The position numbers were made by a program, and so were the translations under genes. Of a stretch of 64,000 bases of DNA, positions 21,288 through 32,460 are shown in pieces. The DNA lies in NCBI GenBank assembly GCA_001910725.1, contig MJGA01000040.1:146745-210744 (forward strand), given 5' to 3'. Under the pieces are notes generated by a model, which worked only from the letters and a program-made list of their open reading frames with translations, searched no databases and had not been told where the DNA came from. This DNA comes from Phanerodontia chrysosporium (taxonomy: Eukaryota > Basidiomycota > Agaricomycetes > Polyporales > Phanerochaetaceae). Every line of letters begins with the position of its first letter. Positions within the stretch are counted from its first letter, which is position 1.

Positions 21288-23324
21288 ATGGCCCGTACTG
21301 TCTACCCCTCTACTCATCCTCATGCAGGGCGCGACGACGACGACGAGGATCACGGCGCTAGCTCTGCGGAAGAAGCCCAAGGGCACGCCCTTGACCACGA
21401 CAGTGATGTCGGCACGGAGGCAGACTCGGACTCGGATGAGTCGTCGACGCCTGAGCAGGACCGTTACCCGGCTATTGCACACCCTGGACCGAACGCGGGT
21501 ATCGACGCCTATAGGAAGGTGGGCGGGCGTCGTTGTGCTAGTCACTGCAAGATCTGACATCACCTATACAGGCTGTTGCCGACTACCAAGTTCTTGTCAC
21601 CGATCTCAAGGCTGAGATACGGCAGCTCAAGCTCGAGATTCTCAACCTCAAGTCCACCGCTGCTACAGGCCGGAAGCGTCGTAAAGCCCCTGCAAAGCTC
21701 GTCCCTGCGAAGATCCTCGAGACCGCAACGCTTGCGATGATCGACGATATAGCCGTTGAGCTCATGTTCACCTGCCGTCCATGGTTTAGAGACGATGCAT
21801 TCACCTTCACGAGCCCTCCAGATGTCGACCTCAACGATGTTGCAAAGTACAACACCCCCGATGTACCAGCTGACGTCCAGGCAGCTGAGATTTTTGCCGT
21901 ACTCCGGCGCAATCTCCAAGCCCACAACCCGAAGTCAGACAAGTATAAGGCTGTAAAGCAGGTCCTCAAGTACATGGGCAGCGTAGATCTTATTCGTGAG
22001 CGGGTGTGTCTCGGTGAACACATTGCATTTATTTATCCTGATTACTGTTCTCTGCGACAGACCCTTGTAAAAATTCGTGACGACAAGTCGAAGCTTCTCA
22101 ATCGTCTCAAAGGCGACCTCGCCAGGCACTGCCCTGACTGGGCCCCGTTTCTCATGCTTCCACCCGAGAAGCGCAAGGCCCACCCTGATGCGCAGCGGCT
22201 TCGTGGCCGCCCAGATGCCGAGTTCCCAGCGTACCAGTATGCGGCCGGCCATGACGGCGAGGTTGCATATTGGCTCCGCAACCCGATAATTCCCCTGGTG
22301 CATTTCATCTATTTGAGCTGGTATGTCTCACCTACTGACCCCTTGCTATAGATGACGAAAAGCATCTTGTTCGGTCCGTCATCTATTGAAGCACGGGGGA
22401 TACCCGATAGTCGCTCACGGGGAAGGAGAGTTGGAATCAAAGAACTCAATCCATCTCTCCTCGCATTCATGCTTGTCCTCGTAAGCCTTTAGTCGAGCTT
22501 ACTCGGGTGTACCGTATAACACTGATATACTTTGTTACCTCTAGATTCGGCACTGCCTTACCGGCGACAAGGACCTCACGCCCAAGGATGGCGAGTTCAA
22601 CGCAGAGCGCTACTTCAATTTCCTTAAGTACAAGCTGAAGTTCCTGTGGGACGTACCGGTATTGGTCCATGCGCGCCGTTGGATGGAGGGCATCATTTTT
22701 GATGGTGTACCCGTGACCGAGGAGCCGCAGCTTGCGGTGTCCGACCCTGAGGCCGCTAGACAGCGACGCGAGAACGAAGAGCGGTTTGCTGCAATGATGC
22801 AGGCGAGCATCCCTCTGGTAAGTGGCTTGGTGTTGCGTTGGCATTCAGGGCTGCTGATACCCATCAATGTGTAGTCTTCTAGCCCATCCCTGCGCTCGTC
22901 GGCCACGACCGCCACTGTTCACGGCATAAGCGTCAATGCGCCCGCTATCGTACAGCATTCAGGCATCCCATCCCCTCCGACAGGCTTTTCCCTTGGCCAA
23001 CTGTCCTCGGCGAGCCGTCAAGACTCTGAGCGTGGTGTAGACCGGTCTCAAGCTTCCTTAGCTAAGCCGATGAGTGGGCGCCGCAATCAGGCTCTTGCCG
23101 CACCCGCTCTGGTACCTTACGCAGACACCATTCACAATGGTGTTGCGGCACTCTCGCTTGACGAGATGGGAAACTCAGCGGCTCCTGAGCAAGCCGCTCC
23201 AGCGCCATGCAAGGTCACCACGAAGAAGAAACACATTGGCGACGCCGTCAACAGCTCTGCGGCGGACGGCTTGGCCGCGGTGAGGCGTGTCACACGGGGT
23301 AGAAAGGCTGCTAATAAGCAGTGA
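21288..23324 (+). CDS. DUF6698-family protein, 583 aa, intact
   Basis: Six exons: 21288-21518, 21572-22003, 22061-22297, 22352-22480, 22545-22817 and 22875-23324. All junctions are phase 0 with GT..AG ends. The N-terminus is acidic (Asp/Glu/Ser), followed by a helical stretch (LKAEIRQLKLEIL) and basic KRRKAPAK. The DUF6698 core runs through DLARHCPDWAPFL, NPIIPL, MTKSILFGPSSI, LLAFMLVLIRHCLT and a FKYK/FLWD block. The C-terminal tail is Ser/Pro-rich and ends in basic residues (RGRKAANKQ). The family is Agaricomycete-enriched and of unknown function. The gene lies inside the TIR-bounded element, on the strand of the Plavaka-related gene, so it is cargo or a transposition accessory factor. The ATG was chosen because the acidic leader is in frame; longer forms are possible. 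Confidence 0.75.
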
Positions 23325-23484
23325 TGTTCTTGATGTTCGTAGCACCCTTAAATCAATGATCTTGTGTTATTCATATGTCTCACGCGGGTTGAATGCGTTG
23401 TCTATGGGCAGCCGTGGGGTCTTCAGTGTCTCCTGAGAGCTCCCAGAATGCACTGATGTACGTCGAAGACGACATACAAATAAA

Positions 23485-23568
23485 AGCTTGGTAGTCGAGT
23501 GGTTTTTTGTCCTAGTTTATGTATTATGTACCCGTGTGCGTAGGTTCGAATCTCATCTTGATCCTTTA
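23485..23568 (+). other. tRNA-like relic with A and B boxes
   Basis: TAGTCGAGTGG (23492-23502) fits the Pol III A box and GGTTCGAATCT (23543-23553) nearly fits the B box, at tRNA spacing. The acceptor arms do not pair, so this is a decayed tRNA or tRNA-derived repeat, not a working tRNA gene. It lies inside the right part of the DNA transposon. Confidence 0.4.
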
Positions 23569-23816
23569 TTCAGCGATAGTCTGGTCTGTAATTAATCTGC
23601 TTACTGGCGATAGCTTCGGGCCGATACCTGGCGCCAGTTTTTTTTCAAGGCGCGGCGCACACAATGAGGATATATCTTGATAATCGATGTCCCTCCTGAT
23701 GTCCTCCCGAGGCCCGACCACTGGCCGACTTGCCGTGATCCTCTAGAGGCAATCCTGAGATAAGGACGTGACTCGATATGTATATCGCGAGATAACGATT
23801 CTCTATCTAGAGGACA

Positions 23817-23836
23817 TCTGGAGGCGCATCCGGAGA
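23817..23836 (-). repeat. Right subterminal repeat motifs
   Basis: Read on the minus strand, TCTCCGGA (23836-23829) and GCGCCTCCAGA (23827-23817) are the inverted partners of the left subterminal words. CTAGA-type words flank them. Confidence 0.5.
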
Positions 23837-23913
23837 TTTTCGCCCCAATCTAGATGCCGAATTCGTCTCCCGCCATCATGATGCCTCCTGACGCCTCCAG
23901 ATGTCCCAGCGCT

Positions 23914-23923
23914 TTCTCCGACA
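23914..23923 (-). repeat. Right terminal inverted repeat
   Basis: TGTCGGAGAA on the minus strand from 23923 mirrors the left end. TA follows at 23924-23925. Confidence 0.8.
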
Positions 23924-24518
23924 TATCCATTCCATTGCAAGATATTCTGTGAGCCACTGCTTCACGAGCATTCCGAAGGAGGCCGTAGAAAGGCTGACGA
24001 CGAGGCTTGCGAACCACAGGCCATTGACGCGAAGCGCCCATAATGGAACCTCGAATACCGGATCGACGGGGATGGGAGAGACAGGACGCAGGATACCGTC
24101 AGAGAATGTGTAGTTCTGGGCCAGGGAATGGCGCATAAGAAGTACGAGTTCATCGGTACTATCGGGCTGTAGAGTGGGATATGTCGCGACGACAAACGTT
24201 GTAACAACGGCGGAGAACAAGCCAGCCTGGTTATATCGGAATGTCAGACAATTCCTAGTCAATTCCAGCAGCTAGGAAGGCGGGACGAACGAATACAAGG
24301 AGGGTGGCGATGTCCTCTTTTATGTCGGTGACCTTTCGCTTGTCGACGTCCCGCACCGTCTTGACCATAGCTTGCCATGGGTTCGAGAGACCGTGTGGAA
24401 ACAAGATCGACTCATCCTAAGGAAAGTGTCAGCGCGAGCTCGTTCCATAGAGCATCTCCACATGTACCCCCGACTTCACCTCCGTCTCGGTATATTCCAT
24501 TTGACGTCGCGGCTGCAT
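23924..24518 (-). pseudogene. DUF6535 membrane protein, N-terminal part (split gene)
   Basis: Exons 24518-24480, 24416-24291 and 24226-23924 (continuing at 6477) are joined in phase 0. NPWQAMVKTVRDVDKRK is followed by the first membrane segment LFSAVVTTFVVATY, a loop, and LRVNGLWFASLVVSLSTASFGMLVKQWL. This is the N-terminal half of the DUF6535 domain. With the 134 codons at 6477-6073 the pre-insertion gene would be 290 aa without a stop. The start ATG at 24518 gives a 13-codon first exon and is the least certain part. Confidence 0.8.
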
Positions 24519-25273
24519 ACGCAAGGGCAAGGACGGCGACGGTGGATCACTGGCTCTAGCTGCAGGTGCGATTGGGATGGCGAGCCTGTATGAATGGATT
24601 AGAGGATAGATAAGCAGCTCATGGGACATGCGCGGTTCTCACCAAGGGTCTGAAAAGGGTCTTACAAACGCCGCAGGTCAATGCCTTGCGGGCTAGACGG
24701 TCGAGATATCGCATGGGCAAACGCTAAATAGGGCCCAAGGAATCGGAGCTCGAGCCAAACAGCCTCAGATACCGCAGGTGCGTGGCCTTTCCGCAGCTGC
24801 CTGAGGCTGAAGCTGGAGCTTTGAAGGGTCAGACGTTATAAGACCTTCTAGCCAACGAGACGTTCCAAATCACGTTGCTATTCTGACCCATAACCTGGAT
24901 ATCAGCTGAGTATTGTCGAACCTGCGTGACTGAGCAGAAGAGAACGGTGGCCGTCGGGAGCTGCAGGGGGGTCGGCGCGGCCATCGTGGGACCCCCGAGA
25001 CCCCTAATCGAATCGGACTTGGCTCGAGCTTGCAAGTTTTGTCGACGGCGGACGCACATGCTCTTACAACTCCATTGTACTTGAGTGATGAAAGAAGAGT
25101 AGATTGTTCCAATTACAATTACATATAGAATTACAGCAACAGCATTGCAAGACAAGACAACAACATAAGAATAAACAGTCGTGAATGATGCATTACTAGG
25201 TATGATCCATGACGTGTCTACCAGGTCTAGGAGCATCGCCTGCGACTCTTTAACACGAAACGCGGGACACGGC
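24519..25273. other. Intergenic, 3' flank of the MFS gene
   Basis: No gene is seen. It holds the promoter side of the split DUF6535 gene and the 3' flank of the sugar porter. Confidence 0.4.
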
Positions 25274-27373
25274 CTACGCGTGCCCGGCACCGCCTGGCGC
25301 GTAGTGCTTCTCGCCGTTGCTGGTCTCGTGCTCGTACAGCGGCGGGAGCGGCTCGACGTCCATGCGGAAGATGTAGCGCTTGATGTTGCGCGGGAGCGCC
25401 TTGAGCTGGTACGCGGCGTGGACGTGCGTCGGGACGCTGAACACCTGGTCGAGCTCCTCGAGCGAGAGCGCCTTCGTCTCGGGCACGAACAGCAGGATGA
25501 GGATGAAGCCGATGACGTTCCAGCCGGCGTACCACCCGAACGCGCCCTGCGGCTGGAACGCGCCGAGCAGCCGCGGGAAGGTGATCGCGACGACGAAGTT
25601 GCTGGGCAAGCCGTCAGCAGCTGGCACAACTCGAGCAATGGACAAGAACTCACAAGAACCAGAGGACGGACGTCGCGAGCGACATGCCGATGTCACGGAC
25701 CGCGAGCGGGTACGCTTCAGCAGAGTAGGTGAACGGCACGGGGCCCTCGCCGGGCGAGTACGCCATCGCGAAGAGGTAGATGCCGAGCGCAACGACGGCG
25801 AGACGCGCCTTCTCGGCGGGGATCCAGAACGAGAAGCCGGTCATGAGCAGGAAGAGCGACATGAGCGGGAACGTCGTGAGCAGCAGGTTGCGGCGGCCGA
25901 AGGTGTCGATCGTGTACACGGCGGGGAACGCGAACAGCCAGTTGATGAGGCCGAAGCCGAACGACGCGAGGAGCGCCTGCACGTTGTTGAAGCCGGACTG
26001 CGAGAAGATGTTCGAGGAGTAGTACGCGATGACGTTGACGCCGCAGAACTGCTGCATGAACATGACGATCGTCGACGCGAGCGCGGCGCGGCGGTTGCGC
26101 GGGACGGTGAAGAGCTCGCGGAAGCCGGGCTTGCTGCCCTCGATCTCCTTCTCGGCCTCGAGCAGGACGTGGATGTAGTAGAGGTCGCGGGCGGCCTGGA
26201 GCGGGGTGTTGCGGAGGCGGCGGAGAGACTCGTACGCCTTGTCGTAGCGGCCCTTGGAGATCAGCCAGCGGGGCGACTCGGGGCAGAAGAAGACCTGGCT
26301 CATGATGATGAGGGCGGGAACACCGGCCTGCAGGGGTCGATTAGCGTTGGTTTTCGACAGAAAGATTACATTTGACACTTACACTCGCAAGCATGAGACG
26401 CCAGTTGAGACCCTTGATGTTGTGGGTGTCGGGGACGTGGTAGAACGCGAGGTCCATGACGTTACCAAGCATGATACCGAAGGCCGTCCACATTTGCCTG
26501 AGCACGACAATCAGCTTACGTCGTCGCGATAAGGCTACTTTGGACACTTACCACATCATGACAAGCGCACCACGAATGACCGCAGGAGCACACTCGGCCG
26601 CGTAGACGGGGACAGTCGTGGACTTGGGGCCGATGCCGAAGCCGAGGATGAGACGTGCGACGAAGAGGTGCTGCCACGAGTTGGTGACGCCCTGCCAGAT
26701 GCACGTCGCGAAGGAGAGGAAGGCGGTGATGAAGATCGTGCCACGACGGCCGAACCACTTGTTCAGCGGCGCGGTGAGCCAGCAGGAGATGACACCGCAC
26801 GCAAGGTACGGTGCCGAGTTGACGAGACCGAGCAGCCACTGGTTGCGGCCCGCGTTGCCGTCCGTGGAGTTGGGGTCGATGCCGAACTGCGGCGCGAAGA
26901 AGAGGTTCGCGCCGTTGATCACGGACTCGTCCATCTGCGGAAACAGGGTGAGCACAAAGTGAAACAGATGCGATGTGAGATGAACGTACACCCTGGACGG
27001 CCGCGGCGAGAGAGCAGAGGATGACGAGGTAGTACAGCTGGTAGGGCTGGTCCCACCGGTGCGTGCTCTCACGGCGGAGCACCTCCTTGTCCTCCTCGGT
27101 GAGCTGCGAGAGGGACTCGAACGCGGAGGGATCCTGGGCGACAAGCGCGCCCTTCTGGAACTCGCTCGTGAGGTGCCCGAGGTCGTGGTTGCGTGCAAAG
27201 CGGGCGGCGTCGGCCATGAGCTGGTCGTGGGGGACGCCCTCGAGGGGGTTGATGAGCTTCGCATACTGGTTGTTGCCGACGGTGTCGATGTGGCGGACGG
27301 AGCCCGAGTCCTTGGAGGCGTCGTCTTGGACGACCTTCTCCTTGGGCGGCTGCTTCTCGGTTTCGTAAGACAT
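25274..27373 (-). CDS. MFS sugar porter, 627 aa
   Basis: Five exons: 27373-26990, 26934-26552, 26497-26383, 26327-25654 and 25601-25274. All junctions have GT..AG ends and matching phases. The protein moves a sugar or related solute across the plasma membrane, probably with protons. An N-terminal cytoplasmic region of about 100 aa (DQLMADAARFARNHDLGHL) precedes 12 predicted membrane segments. Sugar-porter signatures are VQGMDESVINGANLFF, NKWFGRRGT, PESPRW, the mid-loop, QQFCGVNVIAYYSS and PETKALSLEEL. The extended N-terminus and the YIFRMDVEPLPPLY tail fit a clade of fungal sugar/polyol porters; the substrate is not deducible. There are no defects. A TATA box lies 164 bp upstream of the ATG. 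Confidence 0.93.
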
Positions 27374-27536
27374 CGTGATGGGGGTGTTACAGCGAGGGTA
27401 GAGTGAGCGTCGTGGAGGTCGTGATGATGTGCTGCTGCCCAAACGTGTGCGTGTCGACGCCTCCTCGGGAAAAAGTGAGAGGCGAAGAGAGACGAGAGGG
27501 AGAGGTCACGGGCTTTGACCTTCGCACGATGGAGGT

Positions 27537-27544
27537 CTTTTATA
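27537..27544 (-). promoter_or_regulatory. TATA box of the MFS gene
   Basis: TATAAAAG on the minus strand, 164 bases upstream of the ATG at 27373. Confidence 0.5.
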
Positions 27545-27639
27545 TGACGGAGTGGGTGCAGGCGAGCAGGCATGGGCGCCCGCATCAGCACCTCAGATCT
27601 GAGCCTTCTTGCAGAACATCCTCTCCACAAGGGTGAACA

Positions 27640-29316
27640 TTATTAGCCGCTGACGGATGGTGGGGCGCCGCACTCAATTTTCAGGGGACGTGATCGCGGG
27701 CCCCGCATGGTAACCTTACCCCGCAGATCTAAGCGCCCCCGCAACGCCTTGCGCGAGAAAGTCTAAAGAATTGGGCGTGGGCTGAGGCCCCTGTGCACCT
27801 GTAGAGAATGTCCAGCACGCACCTGGGGTTACCGCACCTCGGTGTGCTCAAGCCCTGCACCTTCGGTTGGTTCGCAGACCACTCCGAGGGGAGTCGGGGA
27901 CACGGAAGGGAGTCCAGCAGCGATCCTGGGAGGCCTTGGCGTTACAACGATCCCTCCCATCGGGACGTGATCCCGCCGGTGCAAGTAGAGCCGCCCGCAT
28001 AAGCGAACGGCACAAGGAATGAAGCCCTCCACAGCAATCGAGATCCCGGACTGAAGATGCGCGCAGGAAACGGCTGGCACATGCAGAGAGGGGTCATGTG
28101 CGTCCTCGTGTGCCTGGCAATTGCCTTTGGATCAGTCTTTGCCCTGCGCAGACGAGCTTTCACTCGGTGCGCACCTCTCGGGGCTCTTCGAGCGCGCGAC
28201 TGCAGGGGTCCCGCTTGCTCGTCGTGCTCCACACTCTCGAGGACGACACGGCTGGCGCCAACAGAAGATGTTCGATGAGGTCTCGGGTCTCCACGAGAGC
28301 AGGCTTCGTGGCCCTGAAGGAAGCGAAGGGCGCTGCGTCAGAGATCTGGGAGTTGCGATACAACTCTTCCGGCAGAACGTTGTGCACCCTCGTTGATTCG
28401 TCATGAGACACAGCGTGCGGCGGCGGTCCGGTGGTCGGCCGCGGCGAGAGGAGACGAGTTCCGCTTATCGTTGGGCAACGCTGAATGTCGGGTCACGCGC
28501 AGGAGAGACGGTGTGCTGCCTGACCCATGTTCTCGTCCTCTCTCTCCTGCATCGCCAGGGGACACGACAGAGAGGCAGAAGTGAGGGAGCGAAAATTGCA
28601 AGTGGTGACGAGGACGAGGACGAATTCGGGTCAGCCCCAATCGGTTGGAGAGCCGTGGTGGCGCGGCTGTGATCGGCCCAGTCGGTCCGCTTAACTCCGG
28701 GCGGTGCGTCACCCACGCTTTCGGCCACACAGGCGCCCGCCGTCCCTGCTCTGCAGGCCTCCCGGGCTCCGCAACGCCCTCGAATCCAGTTTAGACCAGG
28801 TACCATGGTCCTACGAAAACTCCACACGTGAGCCAGGCGCTGCAGTTCGAGACCGCTCAACGCAGCGGGAAACCGACCGTTCGGGCCACCCGATCGACTG
28901 GTGCAACCGCATAGTACGCGCGCGCAGGCGGCCAGGGGCCCGCCGTCCTGGGCGAACAGAGCACCCGCATGCTAGCAGCGATCGCTGCGGCCGAGCGTGG
29001 GGCCGACGCAGCGCACCGCGTCCTCTGGGGAATGTGCGCGGGGCCCCAGCCCAGTCTCTCCAGTGGCATCGCGCCCGCCTCCCCCAGGCGGGCAGCAGCG
29101 AGGGGGAAACAGGACCTGCCCCGGAGCGTGACTTCAGTGCCCCTCCACTGAGATGGCCTCCAGCACTTCTCGGAAGTGTCCGTAGACGGGTGCACGCGAT
29201 GCCAGACGTTTCAGGGCGCGGATGTGCCCCATTTGGCTGGCCCGAACGACGAGCAGACAGGAGCAACGCCGCAACGCCCGCGGGGCGACGTCGAGCACCT
29301 TTCCTGCGCACCCACC
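27640..29316. other. Long gene-free stretch
   Basis: GC-rich sequence with only overlapping short open frames on both strands. There are no domains, repeats or tRNA. It separates the MFS promoter from the next plus-strand gene. Confidence 0.45.
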
Positions 29317-30476
29317 ATGACCATCGCCACGGCCGACCTCGCGGAGGACGACTGGGCCGCACGCTTTGCGCTGGACACCGTCGAGCAGCTCGACAGCGAG
29401 TCTGTCCGCTCTGCCGTCGACATCGCCCTCGACGCCCCGCGGGTCGGCGATGTGGGCTTTACCGACAGAGGCGGCCGCTTTGTCCGGCTGTTCAACACGC
29501 TGCAGCCGGCAGGACATGTCCTGAACCTGCTCGGCGTGCCCCAGGGCTACGAGCCGCTCGACATCGACAGCCGTCTTGTCGTCCGGAGCGGTGCGATGGT
29601 AGAGGAGGGCATGTACTCGTGCGTCTTTAGCTGCCCTGATCCCACTATGCGCCTCGCTCATCTGACGGCAACAGTGCGTCCAACTCATCGACCTCCTCGC
29701 AACCCCCTTGCGTGTTGTGCGAACACCTCCAGCCGAACGCCGCCGTCTCATCCTACCTCGTGCGCCACTGGGACGACTGGCAGCGCTTCGCGCGCACGCT
29801 CGGGCTCGGCCGAGCCGACGTCTTCTTCGTCTCTGGCGTCACGCACCGCACCGCAAGCACCGGCGTCGCCGTCGTCACGCCCGCAGTGTCGTCACCGCCG
29901 TCACCACCGTCACCTCCTCCAGGCGGCAAGCGCCCAATGCGTGACGTCACCACGGCTTCTGCGACGTCACGCACGCAGGCGGAGGACGATGTCGTCGTCG
30001 TGCGCACCAAGGTGCTCGCGCGGGAGGGCACGAGCAAGGCGGTGCACCTGCCCTGGATGCGGCGCGACCCGCTCGACGTCGTGCTGCAGTACATCCTCGA
30101 GGCACGTCGTGGCATCCGCCGCAGCACACACACGTCCGTTTCTGTCCCTGACCGCGCACACACCCAGACCTCCGACGCACGCGCCGCCATCGCCAGCGAC
30201 AGCACGCTGCCCGCGCTGCTCGCGGCCTCGCACAGCGGCAGCGCCCACGCACAGACCGCCCCCGCGGCGCTGCTCCGCGCCCTGCGCCCGCGCGTGCGCG
30301 TGCACCCCTCCGGCGGTACGTCCCCACACCCCTCCGTCAGCGCACCCCACGCCGGCACGCGGGGGTGCGCCACGACGCCCCCGGAGCACCGTCGCTGATC
30401 CGTGTTTCTCTCTGCGCGCCGCACAGCCGGACAGCTCGCACACGAGTGGGCCGCGCGGACGTTCGTGCACGTCTAG
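29317..30476 (+). CDS. Basidiomycete protein of unknown function, 329 aa
   Basis: Three exons: 29317-29673, 29733-30315 and 30427-30476. The introns are 59 and 111 bp and the phases match. The ATG at 29317 sits in CACCATGA, a good fungal context. The first part (LLGVPQGYEPLDIDSRLVV, then NAAVSSYLVRHWDDWQRFAR) and the DVFFVSGVTHRTAS segment look folded. Next comes a Pro/Ser linker (PPSPPSPPPGG) and a low-complexity Ala/Ser/His region. No signal peptide or membrane segment is seen. I do not recognise a named domain. The SGVTHRT-type motif resembles unnamed proteins of Agaricomycetes, from memory. The last exon encodes only 16 residues plus stop and is the least certain. Confidence 0.6.
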
Positions 30477-32460
30477 GGCCCCGGCGCGTGGCCCCGGGGG
30501 GAGGGGCACGTGGGGGGCGTGGTGTCAGTCGTCCGTCCCACGCGGGAGGCACACGCGGACGAGGCCCAAGCGCAACCGCATTCCACCCCTGTGATCGTCC
30601 GCGACGGGCGACGCAAATCGCGGGATCGCCGCTGCCGCGACGCTCCGTCACAAATCGAGCCGGCACCCGGGGACGCACTGGCCTCGCCCAGTCCAATCCG
30701 TGCCACGCGCGGCTTGCAGCCCCGGCGCCGGCTCGCGTGCCTCGCCCCCTCGCGTTGCTTGCCTGCTGCTGCTGCGTGCAGCGTAACCGCCGGCAGCAGC
30801 AGCCCGCGTGACCCCTGCAGCCCCGCTGCCCGTGATTCTGCCCTTGGTTGCCCCCCGTCGCCGCGCGTGACCGCATTCGTTGTGTTGCGTGCCCGCCCGC
30901 GTGGAGACCACGTCGGACCGCTCCCCCTGGCCTTTTCTCGGTATTTCTCTTGGGTTTTTCTCGTGATTTCCGTCGGTGTCCGTCGGGCCTGTTGTGCCAC
31001 CTCTCATGTGCTTCCTTCTCTGCAGCCTTATATGTATCCCTAGCTTTGTGGTCTGTAGCATCGTAGCCTGTACTCTGTATCATATAGCGAAACCACCCTG
31101 GATCCGTCCAGGAATCCCGCCGCAGACTCACGCTGCTCTCCGTGCATCGATCTCCGACCCCTCCTTCAATCACATTGCAAAGGTAACTGACACTCGCAAC
31201 TCAGCTTGTACCTCCAGTGTAGTTCCGTCAACGCCATGCCGCGTCAGAGACACGCCCGGCCCGCGCGAGCGGCCCTCCTGACCAACAGCCGCACGCTGCC
31301 CTCTGAGGATCCGCCCCTGCCCCACGCAAGCGTACCACCTCTGTTCGACGTCCATCCTCGCCGGCCCTCTGGAGAGTCCACAGTGTCTCGCCGCTCGCCG
31401 TCGTCGACCGTGCCTCCCGGCAGGACACCGGGGCATCGGCCGACGACATAGATCTCGGCACATGGTATCTCATGCCGCGCCTGCCATCCCGGTGGACAGC
31501 GAGCAACCTCCTCTCGCGCACCTCGTCATCGTCGTGCACCTCACCGCGCGTGCCGTCAACGACACGACGCCCGTCGAGGACGCGGGGCAGTGCGGGGTAA
31601 TTGCAGGCTTCGGGCGCCACGAGGCTGATGCGCCCGGAGAGACGCGGATGACGTAATCCCCGCTTTGGTCTGGCTCGACCGCCAAAGCGCGGGTGACGAC
31701 GCACGGGCCACCGTGGGGACCCGCCGGCCGTCGCTGCAAAGCGCGTGCGACGGGCTGTGTCAGACTGAAACATCGTCAAGCCTCCCACGCACACTTCAGC
31801 ATTCTTTTCGAGAAAAAAATTGTATGGCATCGGAGCAGAAACAAGACGTTTCCTAGTGTACAACTACTGCAGCAACAAGCATTGGATTGGTGGTCTTGGT
31901 GTGGGGTGGTACGATATGATGGAAACACAACAGCAAAAGAGACAGCAACGAGAAATGGTAACCGTGCGTGGGGCCGCGTCGTGTCCGTAGAGATGGCACA
32001 TTCACGGCATTGGATGAGGGGATTGTGCGGGAGTGTGCGGAACGTAACAAGGAAACAGAAGAGATGTCTTAGTGGTACAGGCGGCTGATGGCGTGATGAG
32101 GTGGCAAGGTCGAAGGCCATTGTGTCGAGGGGGGTTGGCGAATGTCGGTGCGTGGTGACGGTGGTCGAGAGGTCGGGCTCGGGGGAAATATAGGGTCAGT
32201 CGATCTTGACGTCGTGCCTAGTCGGAGAGCGGCCTGTATTTTGTGGCAAATGTACCGGTGTTGTCGTCGGTCGCCAGAGTAGACATGGGGTAGAATACAA
32301 ACGAATAAACATAAGCGCACTGCCTGCGGTAGTCGAGGATGTCGAAGGGGTGGGAAGAAGAGCTGTCAGATCAAGGGGACGGGTGCAGAACGAATACCGA
32401 GTTGTCGAGAGTGGTCTTCACTACCTGTGCCGGTCAGATCTTGAGGGGAAGCCGGGGCGC
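30477..32460. other. Intergenic, no firm gene
   Basis: Open frames occur on both strands (for example plus 31236-31451 and minus 31863-31228) but none has a recognised domain or consistent splice sites. The part after 31.9 kb is probably the 3' flank of the small gene at 32461-33224. Confidence 0.4.

Larger units (their letters stand above)
6480..23923 (+). mobile_element. 17.4-kb TIR DNA transposon (Plavaka/CACTA-like) with nested Ty3 element
   Basis: The ends are inverted: TGTCGGAAAA at 6480 and, read on the minus strand from 23923, TGTCGGAGAA. They are flanked by TA on both sides. The subterminal regions share short motifs in mirror orientation (GCGCCTCCAGA, TCTCCGGA and ATCTAGA types), as is usual for CACTA-like elements. 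Inside are a Plavaka-related gene (6766-10461), a DUF6698 gene (21288-23324) and a nested LTR retrotransposon (11045-18743). Without the retrotransposon and its extra 5-bp duplication the element would be about 9.74 kb. It interrupts a DUF6535 gene whose frame closes exactly on excision, so the insertion is recent or was never followed by decay of the flanks. The assignment to the Plavaka class rests on the encoded gene; the terminal sequence alone is not diagnostic. Confidence 0.85.

Noticed and set aside
25380..26375. Plus-strand 331-codon frame opposite the MFS gene
   Set aside because: Antisense shadow of the strongly supported sugar porter, with Arg/Glu/Gly-rich low-complexity composition.
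31228..31863. Minus-strand open frame of 211 codons
   Set aside because: It starts at a non-ATG codon, is Arg-rich, has no domain, and competing frames exist on the other strand.
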